Shown here one piece after another: positions 16,185 to 24,981 of a stretch of 46,668 nt of DNA; position 1 is the stretch's first letter, and every line of letters starts with the position of its first letter. This stretch comes from JAVBQJ01 sp031549115 (GTDB lineage Bacteria; Verrucomicrobiota; Lentisphaeria; Victivallales; Victivallaceae): NCBI GenBank assembly GCA_031549115.1, contig JAVBQJ010000077.1:1-46668 (forward strand). Direction: 5' to 3'. The notes beneath the pieces are model-generated. The model searched no databases. It was not told the origin of the DNA and was given only the letters and a program-made list of their open reading frames with translations. Position numbers and translations under genes: made by a program.

Positions 16185-16610
16185 GCCGCTGATGCGGCGT
16201 TCCATCGTTTGTGGTTCGCCGCCGGTGCGGCGCCTCGTCCGCTCTATGTGTAGATCGAATTGTCGCTCACGCTTCCAATCCAATCTCCACCATCGCTACC
16301 TCGGGCGGAAGCGCTCGCCTCCCGGCTCGCTTGCTTTACTTTCGCCTCTTTCGAGCGCCTGCGGCGCCATCGACTCGCTACGCTCACATTCGTGAGCTCG
16401 CTCTTCCCCCTCGGGGACAAGCCCCTCGTTTTCGCTTCGCATCGACCAGCAGAATTCACCTGCTGGACCGGTGCCTCCGTAGGACGGGGTGCAGACCGCC
16501 GCTTCGCTCGCTCCGTCCTTCGGACTTGCTCTTCCCCCTCGCGCTTTGCGCGCGGTTTCGGCTTCGCCATCGGCTCTATTTTTTTATTTTTTTTAAGATT
16601 TTTTCTTTTT
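16185..16610 (-). repeat. Modular hairpin element copy E3, the longest (rhamnosidase-pseudopilin gap)
   Basis: Read on the minus strand from the stop at 16611: an A-rich run ending ATAGAGCCG; module C (16504-16568: GGC-GAA-GCC, a GC stem, linker AGGGGGAAGAGC, a GTCC-GAAG-GAC hairpin, GGAGCGAG); a hairpin around CCAGCAG..CTGCTGG; a second module C (16374-16440); a GCGCC-GCA-GGCGC hairpin, then CGAAAGAGGCGAAA; a weaker GGGA-loop hairpin; the class-A hairpin (16248-16290); linker ATAGAGCGGACGAGGC; and two class-B hairpins (16218-16231 and 16185-16198). The order matches copy E1 with extra C modules inserted. No coding capacity is evident in 479 intergenic bases. Confidence 0.82.
16248..16290 (-). 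repeat. Class-A hairpin copy A3 (minus strand)
   Basis: On the minus strand the arms pair over 15 positions with one mismatch and two G-T (G-U as RNA) pairs, around the same loop GAAGCGTGAGCGA as copies A1 and A2. The wobble pairs are tolerated in RNA read from this strand but would be A-C mismatches from the other, which favours transcription in this direction. Confidence 0.8.
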
Positions 16611-18869
16611 TTATTTTTCCAGCAGGACGGGGATGCCGTTGCACTCGACGCGGCTGGTGCTGGACTCCGGCGCGATCACGGTCACTTTCACCGCCTCCGG
16701 GTGCCGGACGACAAGGCGGAAATCGTTTCCATCCCTCTCCCAGGCGACCTCAATCGCACCGTGCGGCGTCGGCACCGCCCCGGCGGCATGACGCAATCCG
16801 CACGTCACCGGCGCAATCCGGCATTCGGCGAAGCCCGGCGCCTCCGGCTCCACGCCGAGAATCCGTTTGCCGAACTGAATCGCCGGCGTCCCGCCCCAGC
16901 TGTGCGAGTAATCGCCGCACTCCCAGCTCTCTTTCAACGACTCCGGATGCTCCGCCACCAGCTCGTTCCAGAGCGCCAGCACCCCGGCGCCGCGCCGTTC
17001 GTACGCCCCGGTCACCGCCAGCGCGTCGAACAGATAATCGCAGAAATAAGGCTGAATCCGGTGTGCCGCCGCCGCGTCGCACAACCCGTCGATGATCTGC
17101 CGCGCCGTATTCTCCGGCGCCAGTCCGGCGCGGATAGCCAGAATTCCGGTCTGCGGCGCCCCCGTCGGCGCCTCCGGCCCGTTGCGATAGCAACGGCGTC
17201 CGCGGTCAAAGCAGAGGGTGTGAAAATTCCGGCGTATCCGGCTCCACGCCTCGCGCCGCTGCTGCTCCTGCCGGGGATCGTTCCGCCATTTGGCCAGTGC
17301 GGCGGCGGCTTCCAGCGCCATGGCATAAAAAGCCGTCAGCGCCGCCGCGCCGTTGACCGCGTCCGGATGGTGAAAGTTGCAGCCGTCGATGACGCACCAG
17401 TCGACGAACATATAGTTGTCCGCCCGGGTCAGCATCCCGGTGTCATCCTGGCAAGCCTCCAGCAGCCGCAGCACCAGATCGACCGCGGGGAGAATTTCCG
17501 GCTCGTCCAGAATGCCGAGGTCGCCGGAATACAGGATATACTCGCGCAGCATCACCGGATACAGCGCGTTGAAACCGGCATGGAACAGCAGCCGCTGCTT
17601 CTGCCGCAGCAGCAGCGCGATCCGGATCAGGTCGAGGCGCATCAGCCGGGATTCGCCGAAGAGATAATAGCTCTGCAGCGCCTGAATCCGGTAGTCGCCG
17701 AGGCAGCCGAGCCCCTCCTTGTGCACCGGCGAATCCCAGTGCAGCCGCTGCATGCACAGCCGCAGGGTGTTTTCACAGCACTTCCGCACCGCCAGATAGT
17801 CCGGGTTGTCACTATGGAACGGCGCCGCCTCGCCGAGCGGAAAACCCTGCCGGAACACGCTCAACTTATGCAGCCGCACATCCCCATATCCGGCATAGCC
17901 GAAGGTGGCGAAATGGACCGTGACCTCCAGCCACAAAACCGCCTGTACGCCGCGAAAACGGAAACGGACGCGGCCGCCGTTGGAACAGTATTCTTCACTG
18001 GCATGCGTGTTTCCGGCCACCTCCTGATAGCGGCAGACCAGCCGGGCGCCGGGCGCGCTTTCCATTTCAAACTCCACGCAGCCGGCGACTTCCGTGGGGA
18101 AACGCACGAGAAAGGTCGCCGGAGTCCCGGAACGAATGAGCAAGGGCGCTTCGCGGCGCAGAAATTCCTCCCGCTGTTCCAGCCGGGCATCGTCGTTCAC
18201 TTCCCGGATTTCCACCGGGAACAGTTCGGAGCTTGCCGCCGGCGGCAATGGGTAGGGGCGCAGCCGCCAGCGCCGGGCGGTCTCCGGCGTCAGGCATTCG
18301 GCGGCGAACCATGGAAACGGCTCCACCGCCGGAAAGTATCTGCCGTCGCCGCACCAGCCGGAGTCGAAACGGCAGCGCCAGCTGTCGTCAGTAACCAGCA
18401 GCGGCTTCCCGGCGGCATCGAGCAGCGCCAGCCGGAAACCGCCGTGACCGCAGGAATAATCGCATTGGGAATCGCCCTGCAGCATCACCTCGGCGGTAAT
18501 CCGGTTCGTCCCGCTCCGGAACGGCGCGGCCACCGTGCGGATTTCATAAAAAAACCAGTCGGGCGCCTCGGTATTGCCGTAATCGCCCCCGACTTCGGGC
18601 GGACCGTCGCAGAAGATTTCATCGTTGACAAAGAGGCGGTATTTGCAATCGCCGGTCACCAACAGGCGGCAGCCCCGGAAATCCTCCGGCAACTCGAAAC
18701 AGCGGACGAAAACGGCGCCGCCGCAGGCGAAGCCGTGCCGGTCGGCATAAAACGACACCGGAGAGAGCTGCTGCTGCGGGAACTGCTGCTCCGGCAGCCA
18801 GATCCAACGGCTTGTCTCCGGAAATTCCGGGAGAGAAGAAGTGGGAAGATTCATTGTCATTGTCTTCAT
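16611..18869 (-). CDS. Alpha-L-rhamnosidase-like glycoside hydrolase (GH78 type)
   Basis: A 752-residue enzyme expected to cleave terminal rhamnose (or a similar sugar) from glycans. N-terminal beta-sandwich regions (about 15-170, with LLVTGDCKYRLFVNDE, and 250-340) resemble rhamnosidase accessory domains. The (alpha/alpha)6 catalytic domain (about 360-660) has DSPVHKEGLGCLGDYRIQ at the position of the GH78 acid-containing motif (usually D-x-P-x-R-x-E), ADNYMFVDWCVIDG, and GDYSHSWGGTPAIQF matching the conserved W/SHxW region before the C-terminal beta domain. No signal peptide is seen, so it is probably cytoplasmic. It starts 2 bases after the upstream secreted protein gene and is likely in one operon under the divergent AraC regulator. 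Substrate is inferred from family only. Confidence 0.75.
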   Translation of the reverse strand: MKTMTMNLPTSSLPEFPETSRWIWLPEQQFPQQQLSPVSFYADRHGFACGGAVFVRCFELPEDFRGCRLLVTGDCKYRLFVNDEIFCDGPPEVGGDYGNTEAPDWFFYEIRTVAAPFRSGTNRITAEVMLQGDSQCDYSCGHGGFRLALLDAAGKPLLVTDDSWRCRFDSGWCGDGRYFPAVEPFPWFAAECLTPETARRWRLRPYPLPPAASSELFPVEIREVNDDARLEQREEFLRREAPLLIRSGTPATFLVRFPTEVAGCVEFEMESAPGARLVCRYQEVAGNTHASEEYCSNGGRVRFRFRGVQAVLWLEVTVHFATFGYAGYGDVRLHKLSVFRQGFPLGEAAPFHSDNPDYLAVRKCCENTLRLCMQRLHWDSPVHKEGLGCLGDYRIQALQSYYLFGESRLMRLDLIRIALLLRQKQRLLFHAGFNALYPVMLREYILYSGDLGILDEPEILPAVDLVLRLLEACQDDTGMLTRADNYMFVDWCVIDGCNFHHPDAVNGAAALTAFYAMALEAAAALAKWRNDPRQEQQRREAWSRIRRNFHTLCFDRGRRCYRNGPEAPTGAPQTGILAIRAGLAPENTARQIIDGLCDAAAAHRIQPYFCDYLFDALAVTGAYERRGAGVLALWNELVAEHPESLKESWECGDYSHSWGGTPAIQFGKRILGVEPEAPGFAECRIAPVTCGLRHAAGAVPTPHGAIEVAWERDGNDFRLVVRHPEAVKVTVIAPESSTSRVECNGIPVLLEK

Positions 18870-18871
18870 GG

Positions 18872-21085
18872 TTATTGATTTTCCTGATTCCGGATGATGA
18901 CCTCATACGGAGACATGATACTATCGTCCGCGGACAGCCGCCGGGGCGTATCCGACAAATTGACGTAAACGGTCAAACTCCGGCCGGAAAGGCGCCAGCA
19001 ACCGCCTTCGATGTCACTGTCGCCGGTTTCCAGCCGGGTGAAATCGCCGCCGCGCAGAAACGGGATGGCCGGAGCGATTTCGGCGGGCAGCCGCCGCATG
19101 CACTCGTACAATTCCGGGTAGTCGTCCAGCAGGAACGCGCCGTCGGCATAGGTGTAATACTGGATGCCGCGGACATTGTTCAGCAACGCCTGCCAGGTCA
19201 TATTGCGGATCTGTTGCGGCGTCGGCAGCCCCGGATAACCGTGACCGCGGTCTTCCGGGCGCGGGTAGCCGAATGCCTGGACGGTGGCGATCGGAACGAA
19301 CATGTATTTTTCCGCCATTGCCGTCAACAGCTTCATTTTGTCGAAGACCAGCCGCAAGGGATCGTGCGGAACCGGGTAGCCGGTGGTCGCCATCAGGTCG
19401 GCCACGCCGGAATACGCGACGATGGTCGAAGCCGTTTCCATCGACGAAAAGATCACGCTGCGCGGATCCGCCCGGTAAATCGCCTCCGCCCGGCGCAGCA
19501 CATCGTCCCGGCTGTAGCCCCAGTGTTCCGGTTCGTCGAGCTCGTGCATCCAACTTGCCACCGCCGGCCATTGATCGCGCTTCGCCGCGATTTCCTCCAT
19601 CGCTTTGACGTCGCAGAAAATCGCGACGCCGCGCCGCGCCGCTTCCGCCATGAAGGCATCGTCGGCACTTTCTCCGATGGTCGACATCAATATCAGGTTG
19701 TAGCCGTTGTCGGCGGCAAACGCGAGGCACTTCATCCGGTTTTCGGCGGTGACGCCGGTCGCCCGCGACACATGATACAGGGCGATCGGGAAAAAATCCT
19801 CGCCGCCGCGCGAAAGCCAGCCGTCGGCGTCGATGGTCAAATACATCTCCGGCGCGGTGACGGTGAATGTCTGCGTTTCGGTTTCTTCGCCGTCCAGTAC
19901 CAGCGACACCCGGTGTGTTCCCGGAGCAATGCCGGATAGATCGCCACGCAGCACCCCGTCTTCCGCCACCGTCGCGAAGTAGAGCGTGTCGTCCACGCGG
20001 ATTCCCGCATCGGCGCAACTCCGGTTGCCCGTATTGGCAAGCGGAATCCGGACCCGCGCCAGCTGGCCGGGCTGCAGCCGGGCGGGCAAATGCCAGCGCA
20101 CCCGGCGATCGGGGGCGGCGTGGAAGCGGCGATAGGCCGGAAATTCGGCGTGTTCCCTCTCGATCACGGTTGTCGCTCCGGCTTCCGGCGGCACGACATC
20201 GAAGCGGTACGAAGCGTAGCCTTCGGCGTCGAACGCCAATGGCGCCTGCGCCAATTCCAGGCCCGCGGCATCGAGAAGACGCGCCGTCAATCCGGGAACC
20301 GCCGCGGCATCGGCGTGGACCGTACCCTGCCAGCGCAGGCCCGCGTCATCGAAAACGACCTCGTTGGCGGTCAATTCCAGCCCTTCGCGCTCCCAGGAGC
20401 GTTGAAAAACGAGATTGCGGACCAGATCACGGATGAATTCTTTGCCGACGATGGAGTAAAGACCGTAATAGTTGGACACCAGAACAGACCCCTTGCCGTA
20501 ACGGCGTTCGAGCAGCATCGGCCGCCCGTGCTTGCATTCGATCACCGGCTCCCAGCCGGCGGGAACCCGGTCGAAATGCTGCCAGCTGCGCAGCTTGGGC
20601 AAATACCCGGTCAACGACGCGGGCTCTCCCCACCGGACCTCGCCGCCGGCGGCAATCCCGCCGTCGCTGTAGCTTTCGCCGGAAACCTGGCACGCCTCCC
20701 AGACGAACGGCTCCGGCCGCTCCAGAAACGGCGCCGTCACCCGGTCCGAAGTCTGCGGGTAATTGGCGTCGAACACCAGCACCGTGCCGCCGCCGGCGAC
20801 GTACTTCTGCCACGCATCCCGAAAGTCATTGAAATCCCGATCAGCCTCGTAGTTGGCGCAGGAGGTGAAAACGACGATGTCATACTGCGGCAGCTTCCGG
20901 TTCAGCTGCTCCAATTCCCGTATGTGGTATTTGTCAATCGCGCCGAATCCATCCAAAAGATCGGTTTCATTGGCCATCGAACCGGGATCGTCGGCCATGA
21001 GCACTGCCGCCCGGGGCAGCGGCGCCGCACAGCACCACCCCGCCAGCACAACCGCAACCAGTTCAATTGTAAATCGCTTCCGCAT
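18872..21085 (-). CDS. Large secreted protein, glycoside-hydrolase-like, family not recognised
   Basis: A 737-residue protein with a signal peptide (MRKRFTIELVAVVLAGWCCAAP). Three regions can be seen. About 25-230 resembles a glutamine-amidotransferase-like fold used in beta-galactosidase trimer or ThuA domains (YDIVVFTSCANYEADRDF, GGGTVLVFDANYP, YGKGSVLVSNYYGLYS). About 235-410 is beta-sandwich-like. About 415-680 looks like a TIM barrel (DGWLSRGGEDFFPIALYHV, NGYNLILMSTIGE, WMHELDEPEHWGY with an acidic pair in the position of a GH acid, then MATTGYPVPHD and GIQYYTYADGAFL), ending in a small beta domain. It probably acts on polysaccharide outside the cytoplasm. Co-transcribed with the rhamnosidase-like gene. 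Function beyond this is not supported. Confidence 0.6.
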   Translation of the reverse strand: MRKRFTIELVAVVLAGWCCAAPLPRAAVLMADDPGSMANETDLLDGFGAIDKYHIRELEQLNRKLPQYDIVVFTSCANYEADRDFNDFRDAWQKYVAGGGTVLVFDANYPQTSDRVTAPFLERPEPFVWEACQVSGESYSDGGIAAGGEVRWGEPASLTGYLPKLRSWQHFDRVPAGWEPVIECKHGRPMLLERRYGKGSVLVSNYYGLYSIVGKEFIRDLVRNLVFQRSWEREGLELTANEVVFDDAGLRWQGTVHADAAAVPGLTARLLDAAGLELAQAPLAFDAEGYASYRFDVVPPEAGATTVIEREHAEFPAYRRFHAAPDRRVRWHLPARLQPGQLARVRIPLANTGNRSCADAGIRVDDTLYFATVAEDGVLRGDLSGIAPGTHRVSLVLDGEETETQTFTVTAPEMYLTIDADGWLSRGGEDFFPIALYHVSRATGVTAENRMKCLAFAADNGYNLILMSTIGESADDAFMAEAARRGVAIFCDVKAMEEIAAKRDQWPAVASWMHELDEPEHWGYSRDDVLRRAEAIYRADPRSVIFSSMETASTIVAYSGVADLMATTGYPVPHDPLRLVFDKMKLLTAMAEKYMFVPIATVQAFGYPRPEDRGHGYPGLPTPQQIRNMTWQALLNNVRGIQYYTYADGAFLLDDYPELYECMRRLPAEIAPAIPFLRGGDFTRLETGDSDIEGGCWRLSGRSLTVYVNLSDTPRRLSADDSIMSPYEVIIRNQENQ

Positions 21086-21118
21086 CCGGGAATCCTTTCC
21101 TGTTGTTTTCTGTTAATA

Positions 21119-21147
21119 ATTATAGCGTATCCGGAAGGAAATAACAA
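21119..21147 (-). promoter_or_regulatory. Predicted promoter for the secreted protein-rhamnosidase operon
   Basis: On the minus strand TTGTTA (21142-21147) and TATAAT (21119-21124) are separated by exactly 17 bases, about 34 bases before the ATG at 21085, which has AAAGGA ahead of it. The divergent AraC gene starts at 21263, so the 177-base gap should also hold its regulatory sites. Confidence 0.6.
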
Positions 21148-21262
21148 TGGTGTTATAGTTCCAACTTATGTGTTTTTCTTACTTTCTTATCAAAAAACGG
21201 GAGTCCCGGCTTGACGCCGGCGGCTCCGGAGGTTATCTTGATGCGAAAGGGAGGGCGTCAGA

Positions 21263-22090
21263 ATGAGTTCCATGGAATTCGATTTCAGCCGGCGGGTGGT
21301 GACGAGCATCGTCATTCACGGCATCCACGGCAACCGGGAACGGATCGTGCCGCATCTTTTTGCCGATGTGAAGTATTACCTGATTTTCAACCAGGAGCCG
21401 GTGCGGCTGGAGGTGGATGGCCGCAGCAGTGAACTTCCCGCCTACTGCTGCACCTTGTGGGATAACACGCACGAGGTGTATTATCACAGCTTGCACCGCC
21501 CGACGTGGCGCGGCTCCTGGATTTTCGCCCGGGAAGAGATTATCGCCGGAGAGATCGCCGTCTGCGGCATCGAAGTGAATACCCCCTATCGTTTTTTGTA
21601 CGAAGACACCGCGTTGCGCTATTTCCGCAATATTTACGAGGAGTGCACCGCCTACCGCGAGAGCGACGACGACATCATCAAAACCTGGCTGCGGGGGCTT
21701 TCTCTCGAATTGCGGCGCGTTCAAAACAGCGGCAACGCCGGGCAACCGCGGATTCCGCCGCCGCTTTCGGAAGCGCGCGCCTTTATCGAAGCCAATCTGG
21801 CCGACCCCGGGCTGTCGCTGGTCCGGATCGCCGCAGAAATCCATCTGGCGCCGAACTACTTCAGCCGCCACTTCCGGACGCACTTCGGCGTTTCCCCGAT
21901 TCATTATCTGATCGCCCGGCGCCTCGATCTGGCGGCGCGCTATCTGCGCCATACCGATCTCGGCGTCGGCGAAATCGCCCGCAAGGTCGGCTATACCGAT
22001 CCGTTTCACTTTTCCAAGCTGTTCCACCGGCACCTGGGGCTGTCGCCGCTGCAATTCCGCCGGGAGGGGAACCGGATTGCCGTAAAGTAA
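21263..22090 (+). CDS. AraC-family transcriptional regulator
   Basis: A 275-residue regulator: a variable N-terminal sensor (about 1-150) and a C-terminal double helix-turn-helix (about 170-275) with LSLVRIAAEIHLAPNYFSRHFRTHFGVSP and the second HTH VGEIARKVGYTDPFHFSKLFHRHLGLSPLQFR in typical spacing. AraC proteins with such layouts usually activate sugar-use genes on ligand binding. It is divergent from the glycoside hydrolase operon, which is its most likely target. GGGAGG precedes the ATG at 21263. The ligand is unknown. Confidence 0.92.
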   Translation: MSSMEFDFSRRVVTSIVIHGIHGNRERIVPHLFADVKYYLIFNQEPVRLEVDGRSSELPAYCCTLWDNTHEVYYHSLHRPTWRGSWIFAREEIIAGEIAVCGIEVNTPYRFLYEDTALRYFRNIYEECTAYRESDDDIIKTWLRGLSLELRRVQNSGNAGQPRIPPPLSEARAFIEANLADPGLSLVRIAAEIHLAPNYFSRHFRTHFGVSPIHYLIARRLDLAARYLRHTDLGVGEIARKVGYTDPFHFSKLFHRHLGLSPLQFRREGNRIAVK

Positions 22091-22112
22091 CACTTTTTTC
22101 TCGGTTCATGGC

Positions 22113-22145
22113 TTGCATTTTCCACAAATAGGAATTATTCTTATT
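22113..22145 (+). promoter_or_regulatory. Rubrerythrin promoter with overlapping PerR/Fur-like palindrome
   Basis: TTGCAT (22113-22118) and TATTCT (22136-22141) with a 17-base spacer form a plausible promoter. Overlapping the -10 is AATAGGAAT-T-ATTCTTATT (22127-22145), a palindrome with one mismatched pair and the 7-1-7 geometry of Fur/PerR boxes. A repressor bound there would block the polymerase. The pairing of such a box with a peroxide-defence gene is typical of PerR regulons; the regulator is not proven. Confidence 0.5.
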
Positions 22146-22196
22146 CACGGCATGATAACAACGCGTGCCGGAATTATGAAATAAGGAGAAATGAAA

Positions 22197-22733
22197 ATGG
22201 CTGTCGACAAAAACTCGAAGACCGCGAAGAATCTGGCGTACGCTTTTGCCGGAGAATCCCAGGCCCGCAACAAATACACCTTCTTCGCCAGCGCGGCGCG
22301 GAAGGAAGGCTACGAGCAGATCGCGGCGCTCTTTGAAACCACCGCCGGCAACGAAAAGGAGCACGCGAAACTCTGGTTCAAGGCGCTCGGCGGCATCGGC
22401 AACACCATGCAGAATCTCGCGGCGGCGGCAGCCGGCGAGCACGAAGAGTGGACCGAAATGTACAAAAACTTCTCCGAGGAAGCGCGCGCCGAGGGCTATA
22501 CCGAGCTTGCCGACCAGCTTGCCCGCGTCGCCACCGTCGAGAAGCGCCATGAGGAGCGTTACCGCAAGCTTCTGGCCAACATCGAAAGCAGCGCCGTCTG
22601 GAGCCGCCCCGAATCCCGCCGCTGGGAATGCCGCAACTGCGGTTACGTCCACGTCGGCGATTCCGCTCCCGACGTCTGCCCGACCTGCCTGCATCCGCAA
22701 GCCTATTTTGAAATCGAAGCCCAGAACTACTGA
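22197..22733 (+). CDS. Rubrerythrin
   Basis: A non-heme diiron peroxidase with a C-terminal rubredoxin domain, protecting anaerobes and microaerophiles from peroxide. Of 178 residues, about 1-140 form the four-helix ferritin-like domain (AFAGESQARNKY and GNEKEHAK give one Glu/ExxH set; EEARAEGYTELA and VEKRHEERY the other), and about 143-178 hold the rubredoxin centre with CRNCGY and CPTCLHP. Two in-frame ATGs exist at 22191 and 22197; the GGAG at 22185-22188 is 8 bases from the second but only 2 from the first, so 22197 is preferred. Monocistronic by context, with its own promoter. Confidence 0.95.
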   Translation: MAVDKNSKTAKNLAYAFAGESQARNKYTFFASAARKEGYEQIAALFETTAGNEKEHAKLWFKALGGIGNTMQNLAAAAAGEHEEWTEMYKNFSEEARAEGYTELADQLARVATVEKRHEERYRKLLANIESSAVWSRPESRRWECRNCGYVHVGDSAPDVCPTCLHPQAYFEIEAQNY

Positions 22734-23160
22734 GATACTGAGCGGGAGAATGCGGGGGCTCCTCGCCCCCGCGCCCCCCGGCAGGGTCACAGGACCCTGC
22801 ACCTCTGCTGCGGATATGGCTACGCCACATCCTCCGCGACCTTTTGGAAATTCTTCCGGGAGCGTGGGTTGCCGTATCAAACCGGCCAGACCACCACAAA
22901 AGCCGCCCCAACTGCCGGCCACAGCTGGCGGGCGCCTCCGGGGGAAACTCGTCGTTTCCCCCAGCTACCCCCTTCAGGACCCACGCCTGTTATCGGCCCT
23001 GCCGCCCCCAGTATGCAATGCCAAGTGACTGCGAGACTCAACATGATCCACACGTCTAACGCCAACCGCTAATCCCTGCAATTAAGTCTGCCCCCGCAAA
23101 ACCCCATTCTCCCAAGCGGGGTTCCCGGTTTTTTCCGCATCAACTCCGGAAGATTCCGCA
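22734..23160. repeat. Hairpin-rich GC tract of a second type (rubrerythrin-mreB gap)
   Basis: About 530 bases lie between rubrerythrin and mreB without a convincing gene. Perfect stem-loops seen: GCGGGGGC-tcctc-GCCCCCGC and GCAGGGTC-acag-GACCCTGC just after the stop, GGGGGAAAC-tcgtc-GTTTCCCCC around 22940-22965, and AACCCC..GGGGTT followed by CCCGGTTTTTT around 23101-23137, which could terminate transcription. Long GC tracts such as these differ from the GAA-loop elements: I find no class A, B or C blocks. Short frames here show no gene-like features. Confidence 0.45.
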
Positions 23161-23200
23161 GAAGCCGGATAAAACCTCGTTTTTTTTATCGGGTTAAGGT

Positions 23201-23230
23201 TTGCAATTTCCCAAAACGGTTGTCTATTAT
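23201..23230 (+). promoter_or_regulatory. Predicted mreB promoter
   Basis: TTGCAA (23201-23206) and TATTAT (23225-23230), spacing 18, lie in an AT-rich stretch 34 bases before the mreB ATG. Consensus match only. Confidence 0.45.
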
Positions 23231-23263
23231 AGAAAAATTGTTTTTACGGGGAATTCATCAATA

Positions 23264-24292
<1,029 letters not shown>

Positions 24293-24313
24293 TTTTTTTG
24301 TTTCGGCGTAATC

Positions 24314-24365
24314 GGACCTGTCCCGGAGCAAGCAGCTTGCCCCGGAGGCCGGGCACGGACAGCGA
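24314..24365 (+). promoter_or_regulatory. Structured leader before rnfA
   Basis: CTGTCC (24318-24323) pairs with GGACAG (24357-24362) and encloses a hairpin GCAAG-cag-CTTGC (24328-24340) and CCGG-agg-CCGG, giving a possible three-way junction 22 bases before the rnfA start. It could be an mreB terminator-like structure or an rnf leader; no U-tract follows, which argues against a simple terminator. Confidence 0.35.
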
Positions 24366-24383
24366 ATCAAAAAAGGAGACAGA

Positions 24384-24977
24384 ATGCAGCATTATCTGGA
24401 GTTGACCGTCGGCGCGATTCTGGTCAACAACTTCGTGCTTTCACGCTTTCTGGGGATTTGTCCGTTTCTGGGAGTTTCCAAGCGGCTCGACACTGCGCTC
24501 GGGATGGCCGGAGCGGTGGTTTTCGTGATGACCATCGCCAGCTTTTGCACCGCCGCCATCACCCGTTTCCTGCTTCACGTCGAATGGGGCGGCGTCACAT
24601 ACAATCTCGACTTCCTTCAGATCATCCTGTTTATCCTGTCGATCGCCGGTTTGGTGCAGCTGGTGGAAATCGCCATGCAGAAATTGACTCCGGCGCTGTA
24701 CCGGGCGCTCGGCATCTATTTGCCGTTGATCACCACCAATTGCGCGGTGCTCGGCGTCGCGCAAATCAACTTCAACGTCGGCCGTGGCATTTTCGACAGC
24801 ACTTTCTACGGCTTCGTCTCCGGTGTCGGCTACGCGATGGCGTTGCTGCTGTTTGCCGGATTGCGGGAACGGCTCGACCTGTCACAGGTGCCGAAGCCGT
24901 TTCAGGGGGCTTCAATCGCGTTGATCACCGCCGGGATTCTCGCGATGGGATTTATCGGCTTTTCGGGAGTGTGCTGA
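24384..24977 (+). CDS. rnfA: Rnf electron transport complex subunit A
   Basis: A 197-residue polytopic membrane subunit (six predicted helices) of the Rnf complex, which couples ferredoxin oxidation by NAD+ to Na+ or H+ export. Characteristic sequences are NNFVLSRFLGICPFLGVS near the first helix and YLPLITTNCAVLGVA in the fourth, the NCA/C motifs being linked with the intramembrane iron-sulfur site shared with RnfE. NqrE is the close homologue, but the following rnfB and ferredoxin-type rnfC define an Rnf operon. AGGAGA precedes the ATG. Confidence 0.95.
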   Translation: MQHYLELTVGAILVNNFVLSRFLGICPFLGVSKRLDTALGMAGAVVFVMTIASFCTAAITRFLLHVEWGGVTYNLDFLQIILFILSIAGLVQLVEIAMQKLTPALYRALGIYLPLITTNCAVLGVAQINFNVGRGIFDSTFYGFVSGVGYAMALLLFAGLRERLDLSQVPKPFQGASIALITAGILAMGFIGFSGVC

Positions 24978-24981
24978 CGCT

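Noticed and set aside
16440..16503. Small protein gene within element E3
   Set aside because: Short frames exist on both strands, but they lack ribosome-binding sites and are explained by the repeated GC-rich hairpins.
16260..18878. Open frame of 872 codons on the plus strand
   Set aside because: Antisense to the GH78-like gene and running through hairpin element E3; composition is Arg/Gln/His-rich without domains.
22246..23028. 260-codon frame overlapping rubrerythrin
   Set aside because: Shifted frame over the rubrerythrin gene with Pro/Ser/Arg-rich composition, extending into the hairpin tract; a shadow.
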